Assembly: GCA_036337295.1 (NCBI GenBank)
Contig: JAYZEN010000011.1
Coordinates: 1 to 64,000 of the forward strand
DNA: 64,000 bases
Direction: 5' to 3'
Source: Ketobacter sp036337295
GTDB lineage: Bacteria; Pseudomonadota; Gammaproteobacteria; Pseudomonadales; Ketobacteraceae
Each line of letters begins with the position of its first letter. Within the stretch, counting starts at the first letter, position 1. The notes below the pieces were generated by a model. It searched no databases and was not told where the DNA came from. It saw only the letters and a program-made list of their open reading frames with translations. The translations under genes were made by a program, and so were the position numbers. Positions 8,133 through 15,901 of this stretch are shown here, piece by piece.

Positions 8133-9683
8133 TTACGGCTTGATTGAGTTGGCTGCCAGCTTACGACTACTGGTAATGGTCTCGAACTCCTTCAAGTCAG
8201 AAGCAAACGCTTCCTGAGTCTCGAAGATCAGCCGATTGATTTCGTCTGATGCTGATTTGTCCGGCAATACCCGGTCGTTGACGATCCCCATTCCGATACG
8301 AACAAAGAAATTATCCAGGCCCTCAAAAGCGGTTTTGAATGTCAGCTTCGATCCGGCACCGGTTTTGGATTGTTCGAATTGCGCCCCCAGTAATATACCT
8401 TTGCCTTCGTTACCCTTACAGGCCACCGCCAGGAACTCTTCGATAATCTCGTCAATGTCTTTTGGCAACACGACATCAATCATGGACGTGGGCATGAACC
8501 CCAATGCGTTACCCTGAACCCGCACATCCGGCACATCGGACAACTGCCCCACCAGCTTGGCACCATCTTCCGTCGACATAAACTGCACCCGGGCCTTGGC
8601 ATTATCCAGGTGGGTCACCACTCCCAGTATGGTCATGGTGCTGCTCATGTGTGCTGTGAAATTCCAGGGCTTGTTGTCGTCAATGGGCGCCGCATCCAAG
8701 ACAACCTGATTGCCTTTGATCGGCAGAATACGACCATCTGCAATGAAGGCCTGAAAGCTGCCACGCAGCGTGCGGCTGTCCAACTCGGCAGTGAACAGTT
8801 CACCCCGTTCGTCTTCGAGTCGGAAGGAACCGCGAAACAGACGGTTCATACTTTGCAGATGCCCGACGATGTTCGGATAAAATGCCTTCATGCGCTCCGG
8901 CTCAATGACGAAGGCAATATTAAGTTGGCGGTAAGGCTTGTTGAGATCGTGGTAGACCACATCCTCGATAGAACCAAGCCGGGAAAGCAAGGTCCACATG
9001 GCTGGAAAAGAGGCCCACAAAGGTGCAATGATATCGACATCCTCCGAGCCCAGTTTGGGACTCATGCGGATTACCTGATCCCGATAACGCTGAGCCACGG
9101 ACTGATTGTCCTGGGCTTTGAATGAAGGCGCGCCATCCACCACCACCCGGAAGGTTTCGACGGCCGCGCCCTGTATCGAAGGCCAACGCATGTCCCCCAC
9201 ACCCATCTCCATGGAGCCGCGCATCAGGTAATGATCCCCCAGCTTGCCATCGATCTTCTTCGCCTGCACCGACACCGAAACATCCCCCAGTGAATCAGGA
9301 ACGCCTTCAGGGCCAATGGTTTTCGGGTCAGGGCCAACCACATACTGGTTACCGGCACGGGCACCGTAGACCCGCAGCTGTCGCCAGTCTCCGCTTTGCT
9401 CCGGCAACATGGCGTAGAAGTGACTGAGATTGAAGGACTCCAGGTTGTCCCACATCTCATCAACGAAACTCTGGGTTTGCTGATGAAACTCCATGGAGCC
9501 GAATACAGCGCGGTTGAGATCTGCCATTTCATGCATGCGGGCAATGGCGAGATCCGGATCACCTTCCCCGGTCAGTTCAACCGAGGCGGCCCAGCCGCGA
9601 TCCACCACTTCGGGAGGTACGGCCCACGCCGTTGTGGTCAAAAGCAATGTGGGCAACAGGCCCGAAATTAACGTCATTTTCAT
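8133..9683 (-). CDS. Exported protein of unknown function next to MlaA
   Basis: The family is not recognised. From the ATG at 9683 the 516-residue product begins with a Sec signal peptide (MKMTLISGLLPTLLLTTTAWA) and so is probably periplasmic. An in-frame Met at 9704 would add seven residues. No transmembrane segment follows the signal and almost no cysteine is present (one, in VACKGN). The mature part alternates amphipathic strands and helices, with late motifs VQGNALGFMPTSMIDVVLPKDIDEII and NFFVRIGMGIVNDRVLPDK. It is 105 bp downstream of mlaA on the same strand, so an envelope-lipid role is possible but is only inferred from position. Confidence 0.75.
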   Translation of the reverse strand: MKMTLISGLLPTLLLTTTAWAVPPEVVDRGWAASVELTGEGDPDLAIARMHEMADLNRAVFGSMEFHQQTQSFVDEMWDNLESFNLSHFYAMLPEQSGDWRQLRVYGARAGNQYVVGPDPKTIGPEGVPDSLGDVSVSVQAKKIDGKLGDHYLMRGSMEMGVGDMRWPSIQGAAVETFRVVVDGAPSFKAQDNQSVAQRYRDQVIRMSPKLGSEDVDIIAPLWASFPAMWTLLSRLGSIEDVVYHDLNKPYRQLNIAFVIEPERMKAFYPNIVGHLQSMNRLFRGSFRLEDERGELFTAELDSRTLRGSFQAFIADGRILPIKGNQVVLDAAPIDDNKPWNFTAHMSSTMTILGVVTHLDNAKARVQFMSTEDGAKLVGQLSDVPDVRVQGNALGFMPTSMIDVVLPKDIDEIIEEFLAVACKGNEGKGILLGAQFEQSKTGAGSKLTFKTAFEGLDNFFVRIGMGIVNDRVLPDKSASDEINRLIFETQEAFASDLKEFETITSSRKLAANSIKP

Positions 9684-9809
9684 GGTGTCGATTCCCTTAA
9701 TCATTTTTGTTATGTCCCGAGGGAAAGACCACCATAATCCGATATCAGACCGGACAAGTCCAGGCGCTGAACATCATTTGACCTGATGCTTCAGGCCATC
9801 GCCCAGGCG

Positions 9810-10595
9810 TCAGTATGCGTCCCCATCCTCCTCAAAATCCGCTTCGTCATCGAAATCTTCAAATAAATCATCATCTTCCAGAAAGTCATCGGCCATCTGA
9901 CCATCGTTGACCAGGAAATCACGACGCTGCAGATAGGCGTTGCGAAAGAAGCTGTAGCGATCACCGGCCACCAGGCTTTCCGCCTCCAGCAGTCCAGCCC
10001 GCAAATCGATGATCTCCATGGCGCGAATGCTGTAGCGGGTCAGGTCATGGTCAATGTCGTTGTAAGGGGAAATATAATAGTCCGGAATCAGGCCGGTGCT
10101 GTCACGGAGGGTATTAGGGCCCAGAAAAGGCAGCACCAGATAGGGGCCGGAACTGACTCCCCAATATCCCAGGGTCTGACCGAAATCCTCATCGTGCTGC
10201 TCCAGCCCGATACGGGACCCGATATCGATGAAGCCGAATATTCCCACCGTGGAATTCACCAAAAAGCGGGTGCTGTCCAATCCCGCCTGCTTGAACTTGA
10301 GTTGCAGCAGGTCATTGAAAATGGTTTTGATCTCACCGATGTTGTTGAAGAAGTTGCTGACCCCATCCTGCAGTGGGTCCGGCATGGCTTTGTCGTAGCC
10401 CTTTGCCACCGGTTTCAGTAGATAAAAATCCAGGGTATCGTTGAAACTGAACACGGCCCGGTTAAAGCCTTCCCAGGGATCTCTGGGGTGGGCTTCGTCC
10501 TCCTCGGCTACAACGGGCCCGGCCAATCCGATGGTCGTCATGGCAATGGCCAACAGCCATGCGCGCAACTGAACCGGGCTTGTCCTCGTCATCAT
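9810..10595 (-). CDS. mlaA: MlaA/VacJ-family outer-membrane lipid asymmetry protein
   Basis: MlaA removes misplaced phospholipids from the outer leaflet and passes them to MlaC. This 261-residue protein has the family core DPWEGFNRAVFSFNDTLDFY, KPVAKGYDKAMPDP, NFFNNIGEIKTIFNDLLQLK, STVGIFGFIDI and the plug-like LPFLGPNTLRD. The signal peptide (LLAIAMTTIGLAGPVVAEED) has an AxA-like cleavage site and no lipobox cysteine, unlike E. coli MlaA. The C-terminus is very acidic (DDFLEDDDLFEDFDDEADFEEDGD). It is preceded by the bufferin operon on the same strand (131 bp away) and followed by an exported protein that may be cotranscribed. Confidence 0.92.
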   Translation of the reverse strand: MMTRTSPVQLRAWLLAIAMTTIGLAGPVVAEEDEAHPRDPWEGFNRAVFSFNDTLDFYLLKPVAKGYDKAMPDPLQDGVSNFFNNIGEIKTIFNDLLQLKFKQAGLDSTRFLVNSTVGIFGFIDIGSRIGLEQHDEDFGQTLGYWGVSSGPYLVLPFLGPNTLRDSTGLIPDYYISPYNDIDHDLTRYSIRAMEIIDLRAGLLEAESLVAGDRYSFFRNAYLQRRDFLVNDGQMADDFLEDDDLFEDFDDEADFEEDGDAY

Positions 10596-10726
10596 GTTGG
10601 GGGTTCCTATTCTTTCGGGGTATTGGGATTATAAAGCCAAAGTCGAAAAGCAAGCGCACGATTCTACCCTTTGCGGCCGCACAAGACAAAGCGGCTCCAG
10701 CCTACACCCGAACGGCCCGGAGGGCC

Positions 10727-11371
10727 TTAGCGGGGCTCCGGCTCCCTGAATTTTCTGGCAATCCAGTAATCGACACTGAGATACGAACCACCCCCTATGA
10801 AAAACAGGGTCAGCAGCATGACGAAATAGGTGGCGGCAAACTCGATGCCATTGTTCAGAATCACGAAGCTGCCTTTTTCCGTCAGCCAGGCGTAGTTACC
10901 ATTTTCACGGAGGATGTCGCGGGCCCGGTCCAGGCGCTTACCCACTTCAGCGCTGTTCTGAAGACTCTCTGCTGCACCGGGAAAACCCACCGGCGCCAAC
11001 ACACTGGCGACACTGGTTTCCGGATCCGAAGGGGCAACCGCAAACCAGCCATTCTGCCAATGGGCCGTGAACATCGCCACCAGCATGGTGACCAAGAGCG
11101 GAATAGAAGCCCAGCGCACGGCGATGCCGAGCAATAAGGCAATACCGCCAAGCAACTCTGCTGCGGTGGCCAGGAGAGCCATGACCTGGGGAAACGGCAA
11201 GCCAAGGGAATGTTCGAACCAGGCGACGATATCGCCAAAGTGGTTCATCTTGTGCAGGCCCACGGCGATAAAAATCGGCGCCAGATACAAGCGGAGTGCC
11301 AAAGGAGCGAGAAAATCCAACTTGCGGCAGGCATCAAGCACGTTATGCAGTTTGTTTAGTACAGCGATCAC
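10727..11371 (-). CDS. bufD: DoxX-family membrane protein of the bufferin operon
   Basis: This 214-residue membrane protein belongs to the DoxX/SURF4 superfamily. Helices are evident at LAPLALRLYLAPIFIAVGLHK, VMALLATAAELLGGIALLLGIAV, ASIPLLVTMLVAMF and AATYFVMLLTLFFIG. A polar loop (about residues 100-165) separates the third and fourth. It is the fourth gene of an A-B-C-D cluster equivalent to bufABCD/hvfABCD and begins 4 nt after bufC. DoxX proteins accompany many bufferin clusters; a role in redox or export of the modified peptide is suspected in the family, not shown here. Confidence 0.85.
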   Translation of the reverse strand: MIAVLNKLHNVLDACRKLDFLAPLALRLYLAPIFIAVGLHKMNHFGDIVAWFEHSLGLPFPQVMALLATAAELLGGIALLLGIAVRWASIPLLVTMLVAMFTAHWQNGWFAVAPSDPETSVASVLAPVGFPGAAESLQNSAEVGKRLDRARDILRENGNYAWLTEKGSFVILNNGIEFAATYFVMLLTLFFIGGGSYLSVDYWIARKFREPEPR

Positions 11372-11375
11372 AGGA

Positions 11376-12155
11376 CTATCCTTTTATGGGTTTTAATTCA
11401 GTTCCCAATAGGATGCCGCTGGTCCGCAATTGTTTCAGTGCCTGCTCGCCACCCTGCATTACCACGCGCTGATCCAGATGTGGCAGTTCAGCCGCCACCG
11501 TCCGCACCGCGTCCCCTCCGGTATATTCAGGATGCTCTTCCAGCACCATCAACAATCGAGCAGTGACACCGTTGATTTCCATAAAGCGCACTTCATCCCC
11601 GGCGTCCCGATACACGATGAGAAACGTGGCCGTGGGCGGCGGCTCTGTCGGCACAGAGTCAACACTGATCCGATGCACGGGATATTCATAACTCAGGACG
11701 TACGCCAGGGGCGAAACCAAAGGACGGCCCTGCATTAAATTGCCCGTCGGATTGAATCCGGTGGTGGGAATGACGTCCTCATCGATGTCCGCCACCAGTT
11801 CGATCCATTCGTAGTGGGCCAGCTCCAGCATAAACGGCAGGTCATCCTGTTCCGGCTGCCGGGTTTGCTGCAGGTAGTTGAGAAACTCGCCGCTGATTTC
11901 GAGAAAATAAGGGGACTGGCAACGGTAAGTGGAAAAAAATTCCCGCACCATCCTATGCCATTTTTCATCAGGGGTGAGTGACCGCAGTACCGGAAAGCCC
12001 CCGCTGATGAAACCCTCCACGTTGTTGTAAAACAAATCCCGGTAGATCTGCAGACGCCGGTCTTCAATGCCGGAAGGTGGTGCTGCCCGGGCCGGGTCAC
12101 GCAGGTGGGAAGCCAGTTGAAACTGAATGTGCTTGAAGGATGGTGTTTGGGTCAT
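11376..12155 (-). CDS. bufC: DUF2063 partner protein for bufferin maturation
   Basis: This 259-residue protein matches the BufC/HvfC family, with the N-terminal DUF2063 domain FQLASHLRDP...RRLQIYRDLFYNNVEGFISGGFPVLRSL. In characterised clusters it forms a complex with the MNIO enzyme and recognises the precursor peptide. The second half (about residues 130-250) is less conserved, with repeated acidic stretches. It starts 32 nt after bufB and its stop is 4 nt before bufD, so one polycistronic message is likely. Confidence 0.9.
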   Translation of the reverse strand: MTQTPSFKHIQFQLASHLRDPARAAPPSGIEDRRLQIYRDLFYNNVEGFISGGFPVLRSLTPDEKWHRMVREFFSTYRCQSPYFLEISGEFLNYLQQTRQPEQDDLPFMLELAHYEWIELVADIDEDVIPTTGFNPTGNLMQGRPLVSPLAYVLSYEYPVHRISVDSVPTEPPPTATFLIVYRDAGDEVRFMEINGVTARLLMVLEEHPEYTGGDAVRTVAAELPHLDQRVVMQGGEQALKQLRTSGILLGTELKPIKG

Positions 12156-12187
12156 GGGAAGAACCTGTTGTGCACCCCGGTCGCGGT

Positions 12188-13039
12188 CTAGGCGGTTTTA
12201 CCATTCACCAGCCGATGGCGGGACTGAATCTCGTGGATGGTATCGACCTCCCCCAGCAATTCCGCCAGGGAGGGAATATTAAAGTCACGCTCCAGCAAAG
12301 TGGGCATGACACCAAACAAGCGGTAGGCCTGATCCAGTAACTGCCACACCGGGTCGATGACGTCAGCCCCATGAGTGTCAACGATGAGGTCATCGGCTTC
12401 ATTATAATGACCGGCCACGTGGATATACTGAATGCGCTCACCGGGGAGCTGCCGCATAAACTCTGCCGCCTCGTAGCGATGGTTGACGCTGTTGACATAG
12501 ATGTTGTTCACATCCAGCAGCAAACCGCAATCCGCCTCTTCCAATACCGCATTGAGAAATTCGATTTCCGACAGCTCCTGACCCGGCGCCGCATAATAGG
12601 AAACGTTTTCAATCCCCAGGGGCCGCTCCAGGATATCCTGTACCTGGAGTATGCGCTTTACCACATGGTCTACGGCTTCGGAGGTAAAGGGGATCGGCAT
12701 CAGGTCATAGAGGTGGCCATCGTCGCTGCAATAACTGAGGTGTTCTGTGTACACTTCAATGCCATGCTGGTCGAGGAAACGCTTGATGGATTTCACCAGT
12801 TCCACATCGATGGGCTCCGGTCCTCCCAGGGACAAAGACAGACCGTGTGTCACAAAGGGATAGGCTTCGGTCATGGCACGGAGTTGTTTGCCAAACCGAC
12901 CACCCAGCCTGATCCAGTTTTCCGGGGCCACTTCCATAAAGTCAATCTGGCCGGGCTTTTGCTCGCAGAGCGGGCCAATCAAGGCCCGCCGCAAACCCAG
13001 TCCGGCACCGTGCAAGGTGTAAGGACTGTGAGTTGTCAT
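12188..13039 (-). CDS. bufB: MNIO (DUF692) peptide-modifying iron oxidase
   Basis: This 283-residue TIM-barrel enzyme belongs to the multinuclear non-haem iron oxidase family, which converts cysteines of EGKC-type peptides into copper-binding oxazolone/thioamide or thiooxazole groups. Candidate metal-binding segments, in order: FMEVAPENW, FVTHGLSLSLGG, YTEHLSYC, GIENVSYY, LLLDVNNIYVN, QYIHVAGHYNE, DTHGADV and LLERDFNIP. All the His, Glu, Asp and Asn positions expected of the barrel are present. It starts 3 nt after the precursor gene. The chemistry is inferred from the family. Confidence 0.93.
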   Translation of the reverse strand: MTTHSPYTLHGAGLGLRRALIGPLCEQKPGQIDFMEVAPENWIRLGGRFGKQLRAMTEAYPFVTHGLSLSLGGPEPIDVELVKSIKRFLDQHGIEVYTEHLSYCSDDGHLYDLMPIPFTSEAVDHVVKRILQVQDILERPLGIENVSYYAAPGQELSEIEFLNAVLEEADCGLLLDVNNIYVNSVNHRYEAAEFMRQLPGERIQYIHVAGHYNEADDLIVDTHGADVIDPVWQLLDQAYRLFGVMPTLLERDFNIPSLAELLGEVDTIHEIQSRHRLVNGKTA

Positions 13040-13042
13040 GAC

Positions 13043-13420
13043 TTAGCTACCACACTTGCCTTCGCCACATTTACCTTCTTTGGCTTTCTTACCTTCGCCG
13101 CATTTACCCTCACCACATTTGCCTTCTTTGGCTTTCTTACCTTCGCCGCATTTACCCTCACCGCATTTGCCTTCTTTGGCTTTCATGCCTTCGCCGCATT
13201 TACCCTCACCACATTTGCCTTCTTTGGCTTTCTTGCCTTCACCACATTTGCCCTCGCCACACTTGCCTTCATGGTGGCCCGCCAACTGGTAGCCCGCTGA
13301 CAGCTCGGTGGTAGCAAAGGGGTTTTCTGCCGCATTGACCGGGGTCGCAGACATCGCCGATGCAACCAATGCAGCACCAACACCAGCCGCCAGGGGTTTC
13401 AGGGAATTGAACTTAGCCAT
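13043..13420 (-). CDS. bufA: Bufferin/HvfA-type precursor with ten EGKC cysteines
   Basis: This 125-residue precursor has a Sec signal peptide (residues 1-30, ending TPVNA), a linker with NPFATTELSAGYQLAG (about 33-48), and a repetitive metal-binding tail. The tail (residues 51-125) is four 16-residue units, EGKCGEGKCGEGKKAK with one Lys-to-Met change, plus a final EGKCGEGKCGS. This gives ten EGKC motifs and ten cysteines. Related peptides are modified on such cysteines by the MNIO enzyme and bind copper in the periplasm. AAGGAG precedes the ATG at 13420. It heads the bufABCD unit. Copper buffering is inferred from the family. Confidence 0.94.
   Translation of the reverse strand: MAKFNSLKPLAAGVGAALVASAMSATPVNAAENPFATTELSAGYQLAGHHEGKCGEGKCGEGKKAKEGKCGEGKCGEGMKAKEGKCGEGKCGEGKKAKEGKCGEGKCGEGKKAKEGKCGEGKCGS
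13046..13270 (-). repeat. 48-bp tandem repeat array within bufA
   Basis: Four complete 48-bp units and a 33-bp partial unit encode the 16-residue EGKC blocks. The units differ by only a few substitutions (for example GGC/GGT Gly codons and one AAG-to-ATG change). Such near-identity suggests recent expansion and possible copy-number variation between strains. Confidence 0.92.
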
Positions 13421-13621
13421 GGTTTTCTCCTTGGATTTTTACTCTTTGGTTTAAGTGGGTAACGCACCCGTAAGGTTCACCTGCGATGACATACTGCCGA
13501 TCACACAGTTACTGCAATATAAGACTGAGTGGTAATGGGGATGTTTCAGTCTGAACCCAATTTTTTTGTTCTAATTCACAATTCCGGTATAAAGTCACAG
13601 TTAAGCACATGATGCACAAAC
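13421..13621. promoter_or_regulatory. Upstream region of the bufferin operon
   Basis: About 200 bp separate bufA from the terminator of the upstream gene. No gene is present. A short inverted repeat TTCAG-T-CTGAA lies at 13545-13555, about 125 bp from the start codon. No convincing sigma-70 pair was found, so an alternative sigma factor or activator is possible. Known bufferin operons can be copper-responsive, but no recognisable copper-regulator box was seen. Confidence 0.35.
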
Positions 13622-13655
13622 AAAAAAGCCACAGCGTTCGGCTGTGGCTTTTTTT
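13622..13655 (-). terminator. Intrinsic terminator after the FabH-like gene
   Basis: AAAAAAGCCACAGC and GCTGTGGCTTTTTTT form a perfect stem around GTTCG. On the minus strand it lies just after the stop of the condensing-enzyme gene and ends in a T-run. It separates that gene from the bufferin operon. Confidence 0.9.
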
Positions 13656-13672
13656 GGGGGCCAGCAACGAGA

Positions 13673-14827
13673 TCAGCGCTTCCGCACAATCACGCTACCG
13701 GCGGAGTAACCTGCTCCAAATGAGCAGATCACACCCACCTCCCCGGCCGTGAAATCCTGCCGGTATTTGTGGAAGGCAATGACCGAACCCGCCGAGCTGG
13801 TGTTGGCGTATTCATTCAGGATCACCGGTGCCTCTTCCACCGACGCATCCCGGCCCAGCACCTTCTTCGAGATCAACAGGTTCATACTCAGATTGGCCTG
13901 GTGCAGCCACATACGCTTCAGCTGCGGGGTTTCAATGCTTTCATCGGAGAGGTGACTGACGATCATTTCCGCCACCATGGGCACCACTTCCTTGAACACC
14001 TTGCGGCCGTTCTGGCGGAACAACTTGTCACGGGCACCGATACCGTTCTCGTCGCAACGGTTCAGGAAGCCGAAATTGTTGCGGATGTTGTTGGAGAACT
14101 GGGTTTGCAGGCGGCTGCCCAGGATCTCCCAGTTCTCGGAACTGGTGCTGGTTTCCAGGCGTTCCACCACGGCGGCCGTACAGACGTCGCCGAATATGAA
14201 GTGGCAGTCGCGATCCTCCCAGGCCAGGTGGCCGGAGCAGATCTCCGGGTTCAACACCAGCACTGAACGCGCTGAACCTGCCAGTACAGCATCTTTAGCG
14301 GTTTGCAGGCCAAAGGTGGCAGACGAGCAGGCCACGTTCATGTCGAAGCCATAGCCTTTGATGCCCAGGGCCTGTTGCACTTCGATGGCCATGGCCGGAT
14401 AAGGGCGTTGCATGTTGGAGCAGGCCACGATCACCGCATCGATATCGTCTGCGGTTTTGTTGGCCTGCGCCATGGCCTCTTTCGCGGCCGCCACGGCGAT
14501 TTCACACTGGATGGACGGCTCTTCGTCGGAGCGCTCCGGCAGGCTGGGGCACAAACGGGTGGGGTCCAGGACCCCGGATTTGTTCATCACATAACGGCTT
14601 TCGATGCCCGAAGCCTTGACGATGAATTCCTCGCTGGAGTGGGACAACGCCTCCAGCTCTCCGGCCTCGATGGCCGCTTTGTTTTCTTCGTTGAACAGAT
14701 CGACGTAGCGGTTGAAGCTTTCAACCAGCTCGGCATTGCTGATGGATTCCTGGGGCGTGTACAGCCCGGTTCCACTGATGACCACGATTGGGCCCTGTGT
14801 AGTTTGCGACACTGCTACCTCCGGCAT
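13673..14827 (-). CDS. 3-oxoacyl-ACP synthase III (FabH-like) condensing enzyme
   Basis: This 384-residue thiolase-fold enzyme condenses an acyl thioester with malonyl-ACP or a related donor. The FabH triad is complete: Cys in MNVACSSATFGLQTA, His in MWLHQANLSMN and Asn in NEYANTSSAGS. The C-terminus is GVICSFGAGYSAGSVIVRKR. It is about 60 residues longer than E. coli FabH, with extra sequence near the N-terminus (FNRYVDLFNEENKAAIEAGELEALSHSSEEF), as in some Pseudomonas FabH paralogues. Its substrate is unknown. An alpha/beta-fold gene lies 62 bp upstream on the same strand, so the two may act together. Confidence 0.87.
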   Translation of the reverse strand: MPEVAVSQTTQGPIVVISGTGLYTPQESISNAELVESFNRYVDLFNEENKAAIEAGELEALSHSSEEFIVKASGIESRYVMNKSGVLDPTRLCPSLPERSDEEPSIQCEIAVAAAKEAMAQANKTADDIDAVIVACSNMQRPYPAMAIEVQQALGIKGYGFDMNVACSSATFGLQTAKDAVLAGSARSVLVLNPEICSGHLAWEDRDCHFIFGDVCTAAVVERLETSTSSENWEILGSRLQTQFSNNIRNNFGFLNRCDENGIGARDKLFRQNGRKVFKEVVPMVAEMIVSHLSDESIETPQLKRMWLHQANLSMNLLISKKVLGRDASVEEAPVILNEYANTSSAGSVIAFHKYRQDFTAGEVGVICSFGAGYSAGSVIVRKR

Positions 14828-14889
14828 TGTTATCTTTATCGCTGTTACCGTGTTTCTGCGCTATATACAAAAAAGACTAAATTGTTCAA

Positions 14890-15873
14890 TTACTTACCGC
14901 TTGCGGTAGAGTGCCCCTGATTTTTCTGCTCCGGGCCGTCCCCGCTCTGGGCCTCTTCCCTGAGCTTATTCATTTCAAGCATCCAGTTTACCATGAATGG
15001 GAAGTGATCTTGCACTGCATCCGGGTGGGTGAGCATGCTTATCTGTGAGTAGTTGTGCCGGTTTCCCAGATTTCGTCCCAGCACCACCAGGCGACCGTTA
15101 TGATGGCCGATTTCCCGCATAAAGCCTTTGACATCCGCGGCACTGCACCGGGCCAGATCCGCACTGGGGGCAAAATACAGGGCCGGGGGGAAACCCAGCC
15201 CCTGACTGATGGCAGCCCCGTAATCAAACTGGTCCACCGGGTCGACCCAATCCCGCCCCCGAAACCAGTTCAGGCTGTCCCTCTGGATGCCCAAAAATTC
15301 GTTCTGGGCCCCGATTTTCAGACTGCGCCCTGGCACATATCCCTTGAAACGCGCCGCCAGCTGAGCGCACCAGCCCCAGAGCCCGTCCACCAGAATGTAA
15401 CGGGAGAAGCTGCGGTGGACGGCCACCCGATGGCTGCCAAAATTGATTAGTCCGTTGAGAGAGGCTCTGTAGCCCGGGTAACGGGCCAGATAGCTGCTGG
15501 CCAGCACGCCGCCCCAGGCATGGGTAATCCAGAACGCCGGGTACGCCCCCTTGAGGGAGTGAATGGTATCCAGGATGGCGGGAATGTCCTGGTTGACCGC
15601 ATCCCCCACCCGATAGGTAGCCCAGCGACTCACCGGGGGCCAGGACCGCCCTTTGCCGCGCAAGTCGGGAATGTAGGTGTCGAACCCCTGCTCTGCCAGG
15701 AAATGGGCCAGGCCCTGCCCCTGGCGGGAATAGAAAATGGTGCCGTCTTCCAACAGGCCGTGCAGCAGTAATACGGCGGGACCATCTGGGTTGTCTGCGA
15801 GTCGGCGCAAATGCAACTGGTGACCGCCGGGAAGCGGCACCATCAGGGACGTTTCGATTTTTCTTACCGACAT
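14890..15873 (-). CDS. Alpha/beta-hydrolase-fold protein lacking its nucleophile
   Basis: This 327-residue protein has the fold's landmarks: VLLLHGLLEDGTIF (oxyanion strand), YIPDLRGKGRSW, and the nucleophile-elbow region. The elbow reads WITHAWGGVLASS. Serine hydrolases have GxSxG, and epoxide hydrolases or dehalogenases have HDWGG; here the nucleophile position is Ala (codon GCC), one base from Asp. A distal DHFPF could supply His. Classical hydrolysis is therefore unlikely unless another residue serves. The start at 15873 (MSVRKIETSL) is preferred; the frame opens at 16104 inside hrpA. It lies between hrpA and the FabH-like gene, all on the minus strand. Confidence 0.8.
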   Translation of the reverse strand: MSVRKIETSLMVPLPGGHQLHLRRLADNPDGPAVLLLHGLLEDGTIFYSRQGQGLAHFLAEQGFDTYIPDLRGKGRSWPPVSRWATYRVGDAVNQDIPAILDTIHSLKGAYPAFWITHAWGGVLASSYLARYPGYRASLNGLINFGSHRVAVHRSFSRYILVDGLWGWCAQLAARFKGYVPGRSLKIGAQNEFLGIQRDSLNWFRGRDWVDPVDQFDYGAAISQGLGFPPALYFAPSADLARCSAADVKGFMREIGHHNGRLVVLGRNLGNRHNYSQISMLTHPDAVQDHFPFMVNWMLEMNKLREEAQSGDGPEQKNQGHSTASGK

Positions 15874-15901
15874 AGCCGCGTTCCTTGCAGATCGTGTGCG
15901 A

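Noticed and set aside
13673..15873. Olefin (ole) biosynthesis cluster
   Set aside because: A condensing enzyme and hydrolase-fold gene are adjacent, but oleC and oleD are absent and the hydrolase lacks the nucleophile.
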